Assembly: GCF_964204865.1 (NCBI RefSeq)
Contig: NC_135252.1
Span: 13,785,383-13,849,382, forward strand
Reading direction: 5' to 3'
From: Styela clava
Lineage: Eukaryota; Chordata; Ascidiacea; Stolidobranchia; Styelidae
Length of the DNA stretch: 64,000 nt
Under the pieces are notes generated by a model that searched no databases, was not told the DNA's origin, and was given only the letters and a program-made list of their open reading frames with translations. Shown one piece after another: positions 12,401 through 25,100 of the stretch. Numbering within the stretch: the first letter of the stretch is position 1; each line of letters begins with the position of its first letter. Both the position numbers and the translations under genes were made by a program.

Positions 12401-15400
12401 GGGATTTGAACCTGAGATGCGTGAATTTTGTACCAGGGAAATTATTAATCCTGCCTCCTTGAAGGATGAGGAATCACATTTTAAAGTTTGAAGTGCTATA
12501 TTATGTCATCCAGGCCATTCATTCACTGAATTGTGAAGAATATTTACGTACTTTGCCTGGATCTCTTCCATGAAATACAGTTTTTTGTTTGTTTATTATT
12601 TTTACTGCATGTCTTCCATAACCACCAAATTTTTGCATAGCTTCTCTTACTTCACCAAAGGCACCACTGAAAACAAGAAGAAATAAGATTTTTATTACGC
12701 AATGACATTTCAGGATATGGTGTTTCACAAGAAAGCTAACAAGGTCAAAGGTTAATCAAATGGCAAACCATGTTCTCTCACCCAGGTATCAGTCCATATT
12801 GGGTATGGGAATAGTTCACCAGTTATTCAGTTCAGATGTATCGATTTGGTGATGGAGGAAGCCAAATCCAAACAAAGCTTATGTTTGCCATTTAAAGACA
12901 AGATTATGGCTACAATTTGAGTACAATTTTCAGAGGTGTAGATTTGCAGTTAAAAGCAAAAATTTGGATTTTTTAAATATATATATAACTGTGTCTACCG
13001 TAATTAACAATAGGTGGACAAAATAGCAACCGATAAATATATTGACAACTATACCTGAAAGCTTAGAGAAAAGTTGATGAAAAATGTTCATACTTGCCAA
13101 TAACTTTCTGCATGATATATTTCTCTTTAAATTTTTGAGGAAGATTGGGATCTTCTTCTTTGCTTTTATCAAAGAATAACAAAACTGAAAAAATAAACAT
13201 TTATTACATACCGGTAAACATGGCGTCAAAATTGACAATGTAGGTCTCAATAAAGAGCTTATATGCTTTATCCAATTCGCCCTTAGCAATTCCTATGTCA
13301 CTTACACCTATCTGTCACTACTCACTACTATTTCAACTTATAGTTGAAGGATCTGAAACTTGCTTTGAGCAAACTGGATATATTTTATAACAAACAGGAC
13401 AGAATTTTCAATAAATTGAATATTATATATGTTTTGAATCACATACTACTGTTTGTCAATGGCATCTATTGGTAAAATTCAGTGTTTCTAAAACAAAATT
13501 TTCTTTTCAGTTTTGTCCTGATTTGTATTACAGGAAGTACATTGTTTTGGGTTTGAAAAGTTAGTGACTTCTGACTTAGAACATTGACCACGATCCCCAA
13601 GATAATTGCTCAATTATCAGATTTAAAGAAATAACTTTGTATTATTGAATCAACACGTCACAACAAAAAAAGCGTTACATAATTTAAAGAATTTTTAGAT
13701 CATAGATATTATTATTTATCGGAATCATTAATTATGATATTATTCTATTAGTTTTAAAAAAAACTGCTATATAAATTATACTTTTGAGTTATAAGCTAAC
13801 TTGAAACTTATTTTCTCTATTATAAACTATTTATAACATTCTAATATAGAACAATGATGAAGATAACCACTTAGGAGACACAGCCTTGCATGAATCGTAC
13901 TTGATAATATTTTACAACTGACCTCTATTTTTATCAGAACTAATTGATATTTCATCTTTATCACAGAGTGGTCTGGAACCTCTCTTGGGAATTTTTTCTC
14001 CGTTGATAAAAACTCCGTTCATGCTGGAGTCATCCAACATAACAGTGTACGTGCCTGTGTTACTTTTTGTCTGAAAAAAGTTGTTTAACAAAATAAAGCT
14101 TGAAACTATTTTTCTGTTCTTCTATAAAAGATCAAGTAGGAATCGTATAAAATCTAATATTAATATTATGCTTCATTCAGATGTACAAAATTTCCATTCA
14201 TTCATTTTTGTGCTATTTAAATAATTACCGGTAGGTGGGACTGATATTCAAATTTATACTGTGAGAAAGGGAAGGGATAAGAGGGCAGTTTAATCTTATG
14301 ATGAACCACACCCTTTCGCCTGGTTAAAATGTCAGGTAGAATAAATTTTTAATACATACCCAGTTTCATACTAATTCAAAAAATAACTCATTAATAATAA
14401 ATTAAATACTAAACAGCATAGTCAACTTTACCAAAAAAAACAAAAACTTTGACACTTTTAAAATAGGCCTACTATTTAAACAAGTAGGCGGCAAAAATAA
14501 ACTCGAACTTCTGACTAAAATAAAAAGTACTTACAAAAACCTACCCTTGTGATTGTGAAATGTTTTTTGCTATATGTGGTAAAATGTTGTGTCTGTTTTA
14601 TTGAAGGAATATCAAACGTATAAGTACAATCCTGTCCTCGACCAAATGTATATATATCTTCCCGTAGGTCTGAAAATAAAATGGGGAAAGAAACATTATG
14701 AATAGGCCATAAGAAAAGTATTACAAACTCTTACAAGGTCTCTGCTATAGGAAAACAAGAGCGCTAAATTTTCCTCTGACCAGACTGTTTTTGACCTAGT
14801 CGTCTATACACTGATAACAGACTAACTGCCAATACCCCTTTAGTATCACTGATGTTTTATTATTAGAAAATTGGCCATGATGAATCAGTAATTACGAACG
14901 TATATTAGACCTAATCATGTTGGTATGGCAGATTGAAAATTTAGGGTTCAAACACCATGGCCATCAATATCATCACACCCAGGCATTAATAAATTAGGCT
15001 GACAGTACCAAAACAAAAAAATTCCGGACTTTTCAAAGATTATAGATACGTCTTTATTGACAGCATTAAGTTGCCATTGAAAGGTCAATATATATTATAG
15101 TTGATTTTTGTTGTCAATACATAAATATGTCCAAGATTAGTACGAAGAAGAAGTAAAATAGTTTACTAACCAAAAGGATAAAAGCATCTATCAATTGGAT
15201 ATAAAACACCCCATGAAGGTTCATCTGCATCTGCACCTTCATCTGACACAGAGGCTGGTTCCTGTGTTGGCACTGTTTCAGCACTGAACAAGGAAATAAA
15301 TTAGGGTTAATAATATTTAAAAGGAATAAGAGACCAAGAAAATTCAACAAATCTCAATGGATAAAACAGACCTGTTTTGATTATGAAATTAAAAAAAAAT

Positions 15401-17007
15401 TTACCGTAGGCTTCTACATATCAATAAAAATTAAACCAAAGAGAGATATACCAGACTTGATTAGTATACTAAATATCAACAATTAACGTTAGCACAGTCT
15501 GGAATGGCAAAAACCAAATATTATAGTATTCCGAAAAATTTCCTGAATAATAATTTCAAATATGGAATAAATAGCCTATAGAATAATTCAAATAGGGTCA
15601 TGTAGAACAGATAATATGTAGAAGTTTATGTTTATTCAAAGAATTTCAAATTGATAATGCAGGAGAGTCATAACAAAAAAATGATTAGATTTGTTCTTTA
15701 TTTTCGAAATCAATTAAAGCTGTTTTTTGATTTTTCAATTTCCTAAATTTTCCATTTGTTTTGAATATCCCTAGACATAGACATCATGATAACTAAGAAT
15801 TTGGTCAAAGGAGCCATAAATACAATATATGAACTCTTTCTTATATCAGTGAATATCTTATATTATGTGAAAACTCTCAATCAATATACTCCATTTTTAA
15901 ATTTGTATGTTGTCAGACTAGGACAGGCAATACAGAAAAGAGTCCATCCACTCTCATTAACAATGCGTAAGAAACAGAAATGGCTTAAAATTTAAAACAA
16001 ATTTTAAGACACATCTTTATATTTTCATCCGCATTACTATACCACTTTTGTAACGCACTACCAGGAACAATGAAGGCTGGTTGAGCTGACTTAAAAGTGG
16101 ATTAGGAGTACACATCCCCGCATTCCAAGCATATCTATACTTATGAGTTATATATACTGATTAAGGTTTTCAAAAATATTCTTATGGCCTATTTATAACA
16201 ATTTGAACATATTGTAAATTTTTTCATATTTTGACATGGAATTAACAAAGTAAAAAATCCAAGCTTTGAGTTGTTCAGATATATGAACACACAGATAGAC
16301 TGGATAGTGTTGGAAGCAGTAGCTAAGAAACACCAGATTTTCAAAGACTTGGCACATGAATACTTGAAATATATAAAGAAAAATGAAAAATGTTAGACTT
16401 TTCTAGGGCCCTAAGGGTTGAGCTTGTCCTATTTCAATAGCATGATAAAAATAATAATGAAAGATAAATATAACATGTAGGGTATATTCATTCGAGATGT
16501 CGAGTGGGAAAATTTATAATCAACTATAGTGCCATTTAAAAAAAGAATTTAACGTGGGGTCTAAGTTGACAAAAATCCCAACCTTCAATCCCGGACGTTT
16601 ATGAGATTATGATCCAGCTCAAAAAACCCAAAACCTTTGGTTAAAAGACTGTTAATAAGAACGCTTAGTAAACCTAATGCTTTCTGGGTTTCTGCGAGTA
16701 TTTTGACTTTGTTCACTCTCATTGAAAGTCCAACTTTAGAGATTTTAGAATTTGAATATATGACTCCAGCTCCAGTGAAAACTTTACATATTAGACTTTG
16801 AATTCAAGCACTAATCAGAGAATTAAAACCTAAAAGTTGTTTTAGTCACCTGGAAACAGTATTTGCAGTTCCACTCGATGATGAAGTACCAGTTTGTCCA
16901 CTGCTGCTACTACTTTGTTGATTTGCTTGGCTGCCGCTCACACCAGAACTTTGAGGCTTTTCTTCTTTCCCATTTTGACCAACATTTGAGTTCTGGTTTT
17001 CATTCAT
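9424..17007 (-). CDS. CHEK2: CHEK2 (checkpoint kinase 2), complete, 12 exons
   Basis: DNA-damage checkpoint Ser/Thr kinase activated by ATM, acting in the nucleus. Exons: 16850-17007, 15171-15283, 14545-14669, 13923-14070, 13094-13184, 12552-12666, 12103-12218, 11366-11555, 10934-11106, 10292-10413, 10007-10092 and 9424-9783. All junctions are GT-AG with matching phases, giving 598 residues. The Ser/Gln-rich N-terminus carries one GSQ and one PTQ (T59), the likely ATM site. The FHA domain (exons 2-5) includes FGRGQDC, TYSKKHF and MNGVFINGEKI. The kinase has the loop IGNGAFGEV, HAVKII, HRDLKPEN (catalytic D334), DFG (D355-G357), activation segment TQAGTPSYLAPE and VDSWSLGVIL. The C-terminal tail is Ser-rich with RRTGKRH, a possible nuclear signal. 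Start MNENQ at 17007; an in-frame methionine at 17067 is possible. Confidence 0.95.
11204..11255 (+). repeat. SINE-like fragment with tRNA B-box, copy a (CHEK2 intron)
   Basis: Contains GAGTTCAAAACCCATC followed by a GGGTATGCAATGC block. It resembles minus-strand 12350-12412 and plus-strand 14951-15005. GTTCAAA is like a pol III B-box, so the family may be a tRNA-derived SINE. Copies are short and diverged. Confidence 0.3.
12350..12412 (-). repeat. SINE-like fragment with tRNA B-box, copy b (CHEK2 intron)
   Basis: Minus strand reads AGGTTCAAATCCCATCGCC, then an ACTGGGTAGGCAATGC block. Both blocks and their order match copy a at 11204-11255. Confidence 0.35.
14951..15005 (+). repeat. SINE-like fragment with tRNA B-box, copy c (CHEK2 intron)
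   Basis: Begins GGGTTCAAACACCATGGCCA, like copies a and b, but the second block is more diverged. Low confidence. Confidence 0.25.
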
Positions 17008-19158
17008 TTTTTTTAATCCTTCTTTATAAAATTCACAGTGAAGAATATACATATATATGTTATCCAATCATATTCCAATCGTAAATTCATTTTTGATTAT
17101 TTTAAACATGTGAATAGAGAACAAAATAAAGTTAACAAATATACTGCCAAGATATATTGTGAGATAAATGAGCTGACAAGCAGTATAAAATGAAAGGCTG
17201 TGCGATGCGAACTGAACGGAAAGGGAACAATTTGAAAAATGAAAATGCAAAGTTTGCAATTTTGACACACACAAAATATACAGTAGTATTCAAATGGCTA
17301 ATATGATGATTCAAACTCGGGTATAACTGTGTACAAGAAGATTAATAGAGTGGTTTCAGTAACTGCTGATAAATTACAGTCTCCTACCAGCAATAACTAT
17401 TTACCTTGGTAAATGTTATCATTTGCAAATGGACTAGAATTGAAGGGTGTGGTCCACAACACGCCTATTTGTGCTTTACAAGTCTATTTTGTGCTTTCCT
17501 CTACTGGGGCTATATGTAATACTAAAAGGTACATATAAAAATTTGTGAATTAATATTTGCAAATTGACAGTAATAGTAATTCATTACATTTTGTCATTAA
17601 ATGATTATTACAATATAATGGCTCTATGAGTATAAGTTAACACTGAAAGCAGGCACTGTTTATAACATTAATTTTATGTGGATGCAAACGTAGAATAGTA
17701 TTCGAAAGTTGATTGAAAGAATATTCAGAATAGCAGGAAACTAATGCAGAGAACAGAGACTATGTTTTAGAACATAATGTCAACATTGATGGTGAAAATG
17801 TACAATAATCGTACAAAATTTTAATCTAGTATAAAGCTTTCAAGAGCCTTCCCATGAAAAATGGAATTGAGGGGAATTCTGAGTAGTAGCGAGAAAGGCT
17901 GGGAAACTTGAGCATGGAGCCATGAGTTTCGTTAAATCTGGAACTACCAGAAATTTTATTAGCTACAGCTCCTAACCAATTTATAATTTTTTCAAACTTT
18001 TAATTTTCGAACCAACTCCGCGGCCCTGGTAGCGAGATAAAAGTCTTGGACCAAAAAAAAAAAATTCAAAACTGTCGCCTCACTTTACAAAATGTTCATG
18101 AATATAATAAAAGAAAATAGAATGATAATGGATGAAAGTAAGGAAATAGACATGACAAAGATAGGTAATAACACTCATAACAGGACATTGAAAGTAAATT
18201 TTTAACAAAGAAGTGGAACATATACAATAAAGCAAACCTCATTAATTAACAAGGTATTGAAATAAAATTTTTAATTAGTTTGCTAAAGATGAGTGCTTTT
18301 TTTGTTAGTCTAATTATATTCAATATTTAAAATGACTATAGCTACTACTCGAAAATTCATAGACAAAAATTTCTTGTAATCTGAAATAGTAGGCCTACAT
18401 AGCAATCACTTGAAAAAAATAATAAATGTCCTAGCAGCAAATTCTCATACTAAAGTTATAAATATGAACAATTTGTTCTGGCAAAAATTAGAGCTATTCA
18501 TTTACGTCATCCCGTCATGAATATTAAAAGTTGACTAAAGTAATAAAGTAGTGAATTAAACAACCTTACTTAACTGCACATGCAATACTAATTCCAAAGA
18601 ACAAACATACGACTATAAGTTAAAAATACACCAGATATAGAATTCTCAATCCCACTAAACAATGCTACCAAAAAAGCACAAAAAGTTACAAATGATTCCA
18701 ATGTCAATTAATCCAAATATCAAATAACCAGAAAATTACAAAAAATGCTATTAAAGGATCACCGTCCAGAAGTCTAATTGAATAAACCAGTGCTTTACAA
18801 ACTGTTTGGTTAGGTGACACACTAAATTAAATAAAAAATAAATTTGCAAATATTTTAATCTAAAAGTTGTTGGAAAATTTATAAATGAAATGTATCCCTG
18901 TATATAGGTTAAAGCACATGAAAATCCAGTAAATCAGAATCGTTAATAAGGCGAGAGCATCAAAAACGATATAATCTATTAAACTGTAAATATCTAGTGT
19001 GGAATTATGTTTCAAGGCTGATAGACAACATGCAATCATACTCAATTGAGGCACATATGAGTCGAGACTACAGTTTTAAAGTCACAGAAATTTACTATTT
19101 CAATAGCGTATTTTTTCATTATATTTCTTGGCCTGTTTATTCAATATATATTGGGAAT
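17008..19158. other. Intergenic, CHEK2 promoter side and FRY 3' side
   Basis: AT-rich sequence with scattered short frames. No exon, RNA gene or repeat recognised. A minus-strand AATAAA at 19136-19141 lies about 18 bases past the FRY stop. Confidence 0.5.
19136..19141 (-). terminator. Candidate poly(A) signal of FRY
   Basis: AATAAA on the minus strand about 18 bases downstream of the FRY stop codon. It is unusually close, so a more distal signal may be used. Confidence 0.35.
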
Positions 19159-22100
19159 TCACAAATGTGTTTTCTTAGTAGTTGAAGACTTATCAATATC
19201 TCCTGCATTAACTGCGAGTGAGTCCAATGATTGTTGAATCTCGCTGTTCACCATCATTAATTTTTCACACATATTATGCGAACTATTCTCAGGTCCGATT
19301 ATAGCAAAAAACTTTTCCGAGCTTTTATCTTCTAGATGTTTGAAATAAATTTTGATAAGAATATCAGCTGCGGGTTCATCAATAGCTCCGAACGCCTCAG
19401 GCACCCAAAGGGTCCGAAGTAGAAATAACTGACGTATTGCCAGATGTACTTGTTCGCTAGAAATACTAGATTGAAGTACTTGTTCTGCTTCTTCCACTGT
19501 CATAGATTTTAAATCATGCAACATCTCTATGTCTGTTTTATCTCTATGTGCTTGAAAAGTTTTCTCAACAACTAGGATTTTCTTTTTTAGCATTCCGAGT
19601 TGTTCAGTAATATTTTTCGTTTCGACGGTACTCAGTGATACCAAGTTTATCAGCTTGTTAAAGCTTTTCAAAAGTAGCAAAAGCTGAAAGTGAAGTTTGT
19701 ATAACATTCGACAGAGTTCCAATTGTTTGTATTCAATCCCCTGAGATTTTGTATTTATCTGTTTTGTGTTACCATTTTCAAGACTTTTTATCAAGTCCAT
19801 ACACTCTGATGCAGCTTTTTGTTTTGCGTTGTAGGAATCTAAATGATCCTGTAATTCTGAAACACCAAATTTCATTTGTTCGACCACTGGTTCAATAGCG
19901 CTTTTTGTAGCGAGACAAATTGGGCATTTTATTTGTGAGGGCAGTTGCTCGACCATGGAACTAAAATGTTCTGCAATTCTAGATAATTGCCCACCTAGAT
20001 GTTTACAACCATCTTTACTTAAATTACTGAAATCAATACATAATACTTTGAAAAGCATTGGAAAGAGATCAAAAGTTTTTGAAATAAATGCAGAGTCGTT
20101 ATATGTTGCCATAGAAGCGATGTGAAGTTTCCATGTTGTATATGTCGTGTCATGGTAAGCGGTTCCATCCTTTACTTTAAAACTAGTAGAAACCTCATTC
20201 GGAAGTTGTAAAGTTTTGACGGGAGAATCCGTTAGCTGCGATAAGAAATGAGAAGGTGAATCAAAACGAATTGCAGTCAAGTTTGAAGTGATGTCGCTAG
20301 TAGGTGGTGGTTCCACAATTGGAATATCTATCTGACCAAGAGTGTCATCAGAATGAGGCAAGGATTGTAGAGACAAGGATGAAATGGTTGGAGGTGGTGG
20401 TGTGCCTAAATTAGTCAAACTTGAAATTAAAGTATCAGTTTTATCCATTTCTAATTGAAGTTCTTCAGATGATGAAATCGGGCTGTTATTTGTGAGATCG
20501 TTTTCCAGTTCATCTAAATTGCTCAAAGACTCAGAAGTATTTTCTTGATCGTTGGTCGATTTCTCAAATTCTGATGTTTTCATCGATTCTGAAGAAGATA
20601 GATTTGACTTTGGATGTATAGCACTCTCACTTTGAGTGAGTGATCTGGAGTGAGTTTTTTGTGACAATTGTGGAGAATCAGCGATGTTAATGCTTTCTAC
20701 GGACGATTGCGGCGTGTTCTTTTTTCTTTGTTTCTCGTTTTCTGCAATTGAAGAAATCATTATCATAGAGGAGTGAGTATCGGTGGTCTCAACATCAGTA
20801 AATATACTTCTTGTCCCACTCCATGATTGCGACAAAACACCAGAAGTGAGTGAAAGTGTTTGGTTATAATCATCGTCATCCTGACTGTGTAGAGATGTAA
20901 GCTCATCCTCTTCTGTCGGAGTTTGATCCAGATCTTGACTCATGTCATGATTGGCGATTGGTGTAAGATTATAAGTGTCGGGGTCTTCTTCTGTTACACC
21001 AGCTTCATTATCTTGACCGCTGGGAGTTGAAGATTGATTTTGAAGTAGTGCAAATCCTTCTTCATTGTCCTCCAGTTCCTCGTCAAGAAAATCAAAATTC
21101 CGTAAAACTCTTATATCATCAATACCACTTCCACTCTTATCACTCTCCGTATCACTTTCACTCTCATCCTCATTAGAGTCGTAAGATTTTCCATCGACAT
21201 CCTCATCTTGAGTGGGTGACATCAGCCTATCAGGTGACTGGTGATATTGGTTCATTTCTTCTTGTGTCGGGTCATGAGACATTTGTAGATGTTTTCCACA
21301 TATAGGGAGAACACATACAATACTATCGTAAGTACGTTTTTGAGATAAGTGAGGCCTTTTCCAACTCGTTACAATTGATGAAGCAGTGCTTGGGTGGTAA
21401 GAAGGAGAACTCGAATGTGGGTGACGTTTACCCATTGATTCATCTGTACGTCGTCGTCCAACAATTGGGGTATTTGAAAGGTTATATTGGAAAGTTAAGG
21501 TGCGTCCCGGGAGTTCAAGACGATCCATATCACCACTCAAACTAGAGCTTGTTGGGAGCATCCCAGAAGCAGTTGGCGTGGTGATTGCAGATGATCGAGA
21601 TACGGCCAGTTTTAAAATATTTAAAGCCTCTTTCCATAGTTTTGTGCTGTTAACAAACTTTGATACAGTACGTAAAATGCTCTGCGTAAAGTCAATTTCC
21701 TCAGGGGAGTTTGAAAGTAATATTTCCGACAAGGATAACATGCTACAAATAAGCCTCAAACATGACAGATGAGTAGAAACTGGCCCTTTATCCAACAATT
21801 CAATCAAAAATGTCAATTGTTCTCGTATCGAATTAGGAAATGTTTCATGAATATATTTGCATACAACGCTGATCCAAGTCAAGCAGGGTTTGCCATATGA
21901 GCGATTGCAGTAAAGACTCATTACGTGAGCAAGAGATTGTAGTTTTTTCTTTTGTGGAAAACTGTCCAAACAAACTTGAGCTACATTATGTGCAGCATCT
22001 AAACACATTTGATCTGGGTCATTAAAACAGTCCAATAAATGGGGCAGAAGCGAAATTACATTCATTGAAAAGCCACAACCTTGATCTGCCTTGCCAGATA

Positions 22101-25100
22101 TGAGTGAAAAATTTGATAAAGTAGTAAATGAGGATAATATGTTGAATGTGGCATTGTAGGTGACAGATGACGTAAGACCTTTCAGAAGCATATTTTGAAT
22201 TCCATGAAAAGACGTCCACTTTATTTGAGTAACATATCTTTCTATTAGTGAGCGACTTTCCGCCTCTTGTAAAGGCAAATGGGAAAGTACTTTCTCAATA
22301 AGTTGAACAGCAATGAGAAATTCGTGTTCATAATCCGATTCCAACAAGGCAACACCAATCCAAAATATTTGAGCAAATGTCATTTTCCTTTCCTTGGACG
22401 AACTGTGGGGTCTGACATAGCATGACAATCCTACACCAGTTTCTGAATTCATTGACATACTATGACCAGTGCTCGCAGGTCGACGAAAACTAAGTTGAGC
22501 TGAAACTTTTCTTTCCAAATTTCCTGACTTTGTTCCTTGAAATGATTCTGCCTCCTTAGGTGGAGATGAGACTGAGTTTGCAGATGACACATCGGATTCA
22601 GTAGAATTGTGACATAAACCTGCTGTTGGTACACTAGATGAATGCATGATATCATCAACCATTTTCTTCGACAAAGTTACAGAACCAGATCTGCGATGTG
22701 CATGTTTACGTCCTCTTATAGTTGATTCTGGTTGAGCTGTTGCATTCTGTGATGGCAAAGATAATGGAGCAGCACCAGATCTATTTGGACTAGCAGAGTA
22801 ATTCGGCAAACGACCTGGTGTTGGAGACCTAGGTTTTTTGATTTGCTCAGAATGAACATGCAAAGAGTGGGACTGCTGTGAATTTAAACTTGAGTCTGCT
22901 GCTGTTGTGTTACTAAAAGAGGCTTCACCAGAAGACGATTCTTTTCTAATCAATGAAATATCACAATCATGTAGTAAAGTTACAAGAATTTCTATTACTT
23001 GTGATTGTGTTTCTTGATCATTACCATAAACAATCCGATTCAAAAGGCAACGGACTAATTTATTGAAGAAAACTGGCGATAATGGTAGTTTCAAAGCACG
23101 AAATACCTGCAAAGATCGATTGGCATGGTGCTTGTTATAAGTTGCAATTGCAAACTTTGACGCTTCACTTCCAAGTCTCTCCCTAACCTTTAGTCTGGGT
23201 ATTTGTTGCTCAAATAGCTCAATTGTTTTCTGCACAAATGCAGACAGTTGTTCTGTACTGTTTAAAAATAAATTTTTTGGATTAACAACTTCATAAGTCC
23301 ATAATTGGGTCGTGGCACTGATCAAATTTTTCAAATGTGATGCACACAAATTTTTCAATTGACTTTCGGTTTTTACATGTTCAGAAGGCTCTGTTTCTCC
23401 ATTTTCAGAAATTGATGTTATTTCCGTATACGAGTACCTGTTATCATCACCTGCTTTGGCATATTTCAACTCATTAGATTTTGGTTGTAAATAGGTAGTA
23501 ATGGATTGCTGTGATAGAGTATGGATTGCAGAATCCTGAGAATAGGAAAGCACAGTTCCTATCATTTCTTTGGGGATCAAATTAGGTAGTAAAATAATAA
23601 AAAGATTGGCGAATAATCTACGGCAGTAGTACGGGACTTCTGGTAGTTGGCACTGGTCGACATTTAGAATCAGAGACAGTAAAACAGACGGTAAATGTAT
23701 TTGCCAGTTAATGTCAATGCTTCGATAAAAAACAAGCTCTGAAAGGAATATACAAGCTACGTTTGACCGTAACAATCCTTCAATTTTTTCACAATTAATA
23801 AATGTATGTAGAGGTAATAGAACCACATTTGATGGAAGTGGTAGAGGCCTTGGTGATAAATCATCTTGGATTGCTACAGACCAATCATAATATTCCTTCA
23901 ACTGATTTTGGAAGTTCTCAGAGTTCGGTTTTGAATCATGAAATTTAGTTGTGTTACCAATAGCGATAGAATTTCTCAGGGGAGTATCTGTCTTCTCAAA
24001 AGGTGATTTAGACCTCAATTCCTTTGCTGAAGTAAATTTTTGTGGCAATTTTGCACTCAATGTTTCGGTGAGTGATTGTTTCGTAAAAAGATCACTTGAT
24101 CTCCCAGGTGACACAGTGCTAAACTTGGGACTTGAAATCGCACTTGGGGGTGTCGATGAATCGGTGACCGTATTAAGAGAACAAAGTGAAGACGATAATA
24201 CTGGCGTTCTTTTAGACAAACCAGATCCAACTCTGAATTTTGATTTTTCGACAAAACTCAATTGAGATGATGACATGCTGTCATTTCCTTTTCTATCCAA
24301 ACTAATAGGGACTTGTAAAGATAAGCGATGGTGGCTTGGCGTAGTTGAACTTCTGGGTTTTCTTTCAATGACAATAGGGGAGGAAGGTCTAGCAGGAGTG
24401 GAAGTTGAAATTGACGATACTTCAGGTGATACTGATAATGGAATGGCAGAATTTTTTTCATTAGCCTGAAAATCACCTTCAGACAAAGAAGGTTTTCTTC
24501 CTTCGGGAGAACTACCCTTTTTCAATGAAGAATCTTTGCTGGCATCCAATCTTGGTAATAAACTAACAATTTTGTAATAGGGTGCTGTTTCAATAGAATC
24601 CAGAACCAATGATATAGGATCAGCCATTTGACATTCTTCTATAAGAATCGATGTGACCCTTGAACCCTTTGACCTACCGATATAGGAAACAGCCAACCTC
24701 GCAGCTTTTCTCAGATTTTCTGTTGTGTGAACAGAATAAAGCGCCATCAAATATTGTAAACAGGCAAGCAAATTTCCATACCAAGTACTACATAACACAG
24801 ACCAACAGCTTTCTAGTTCAGGCGCCAAGTTTTGATGATAATATGATGTAAGATACGTAAGGTTGTTCAAAACGTGAAGAGTTGCGTTTTTAGAGCCCCA
24901 CCCGTCGTGGGGCAGCCAGGGGTGATTTTGTGTAGAAATAGATTTGTGAGGATCATCTACCTTTGTGGAGTCGTCATCAATCAAAACAAGCTCAATATTT
25001 TGTAACCAAGGTTGCATTACTTCAAGCAAATGTCTCTGACCAACTAAATTTGCAGACGGAAAACGAACAAATAATTCTGATAATATAGCATGACTCAATT

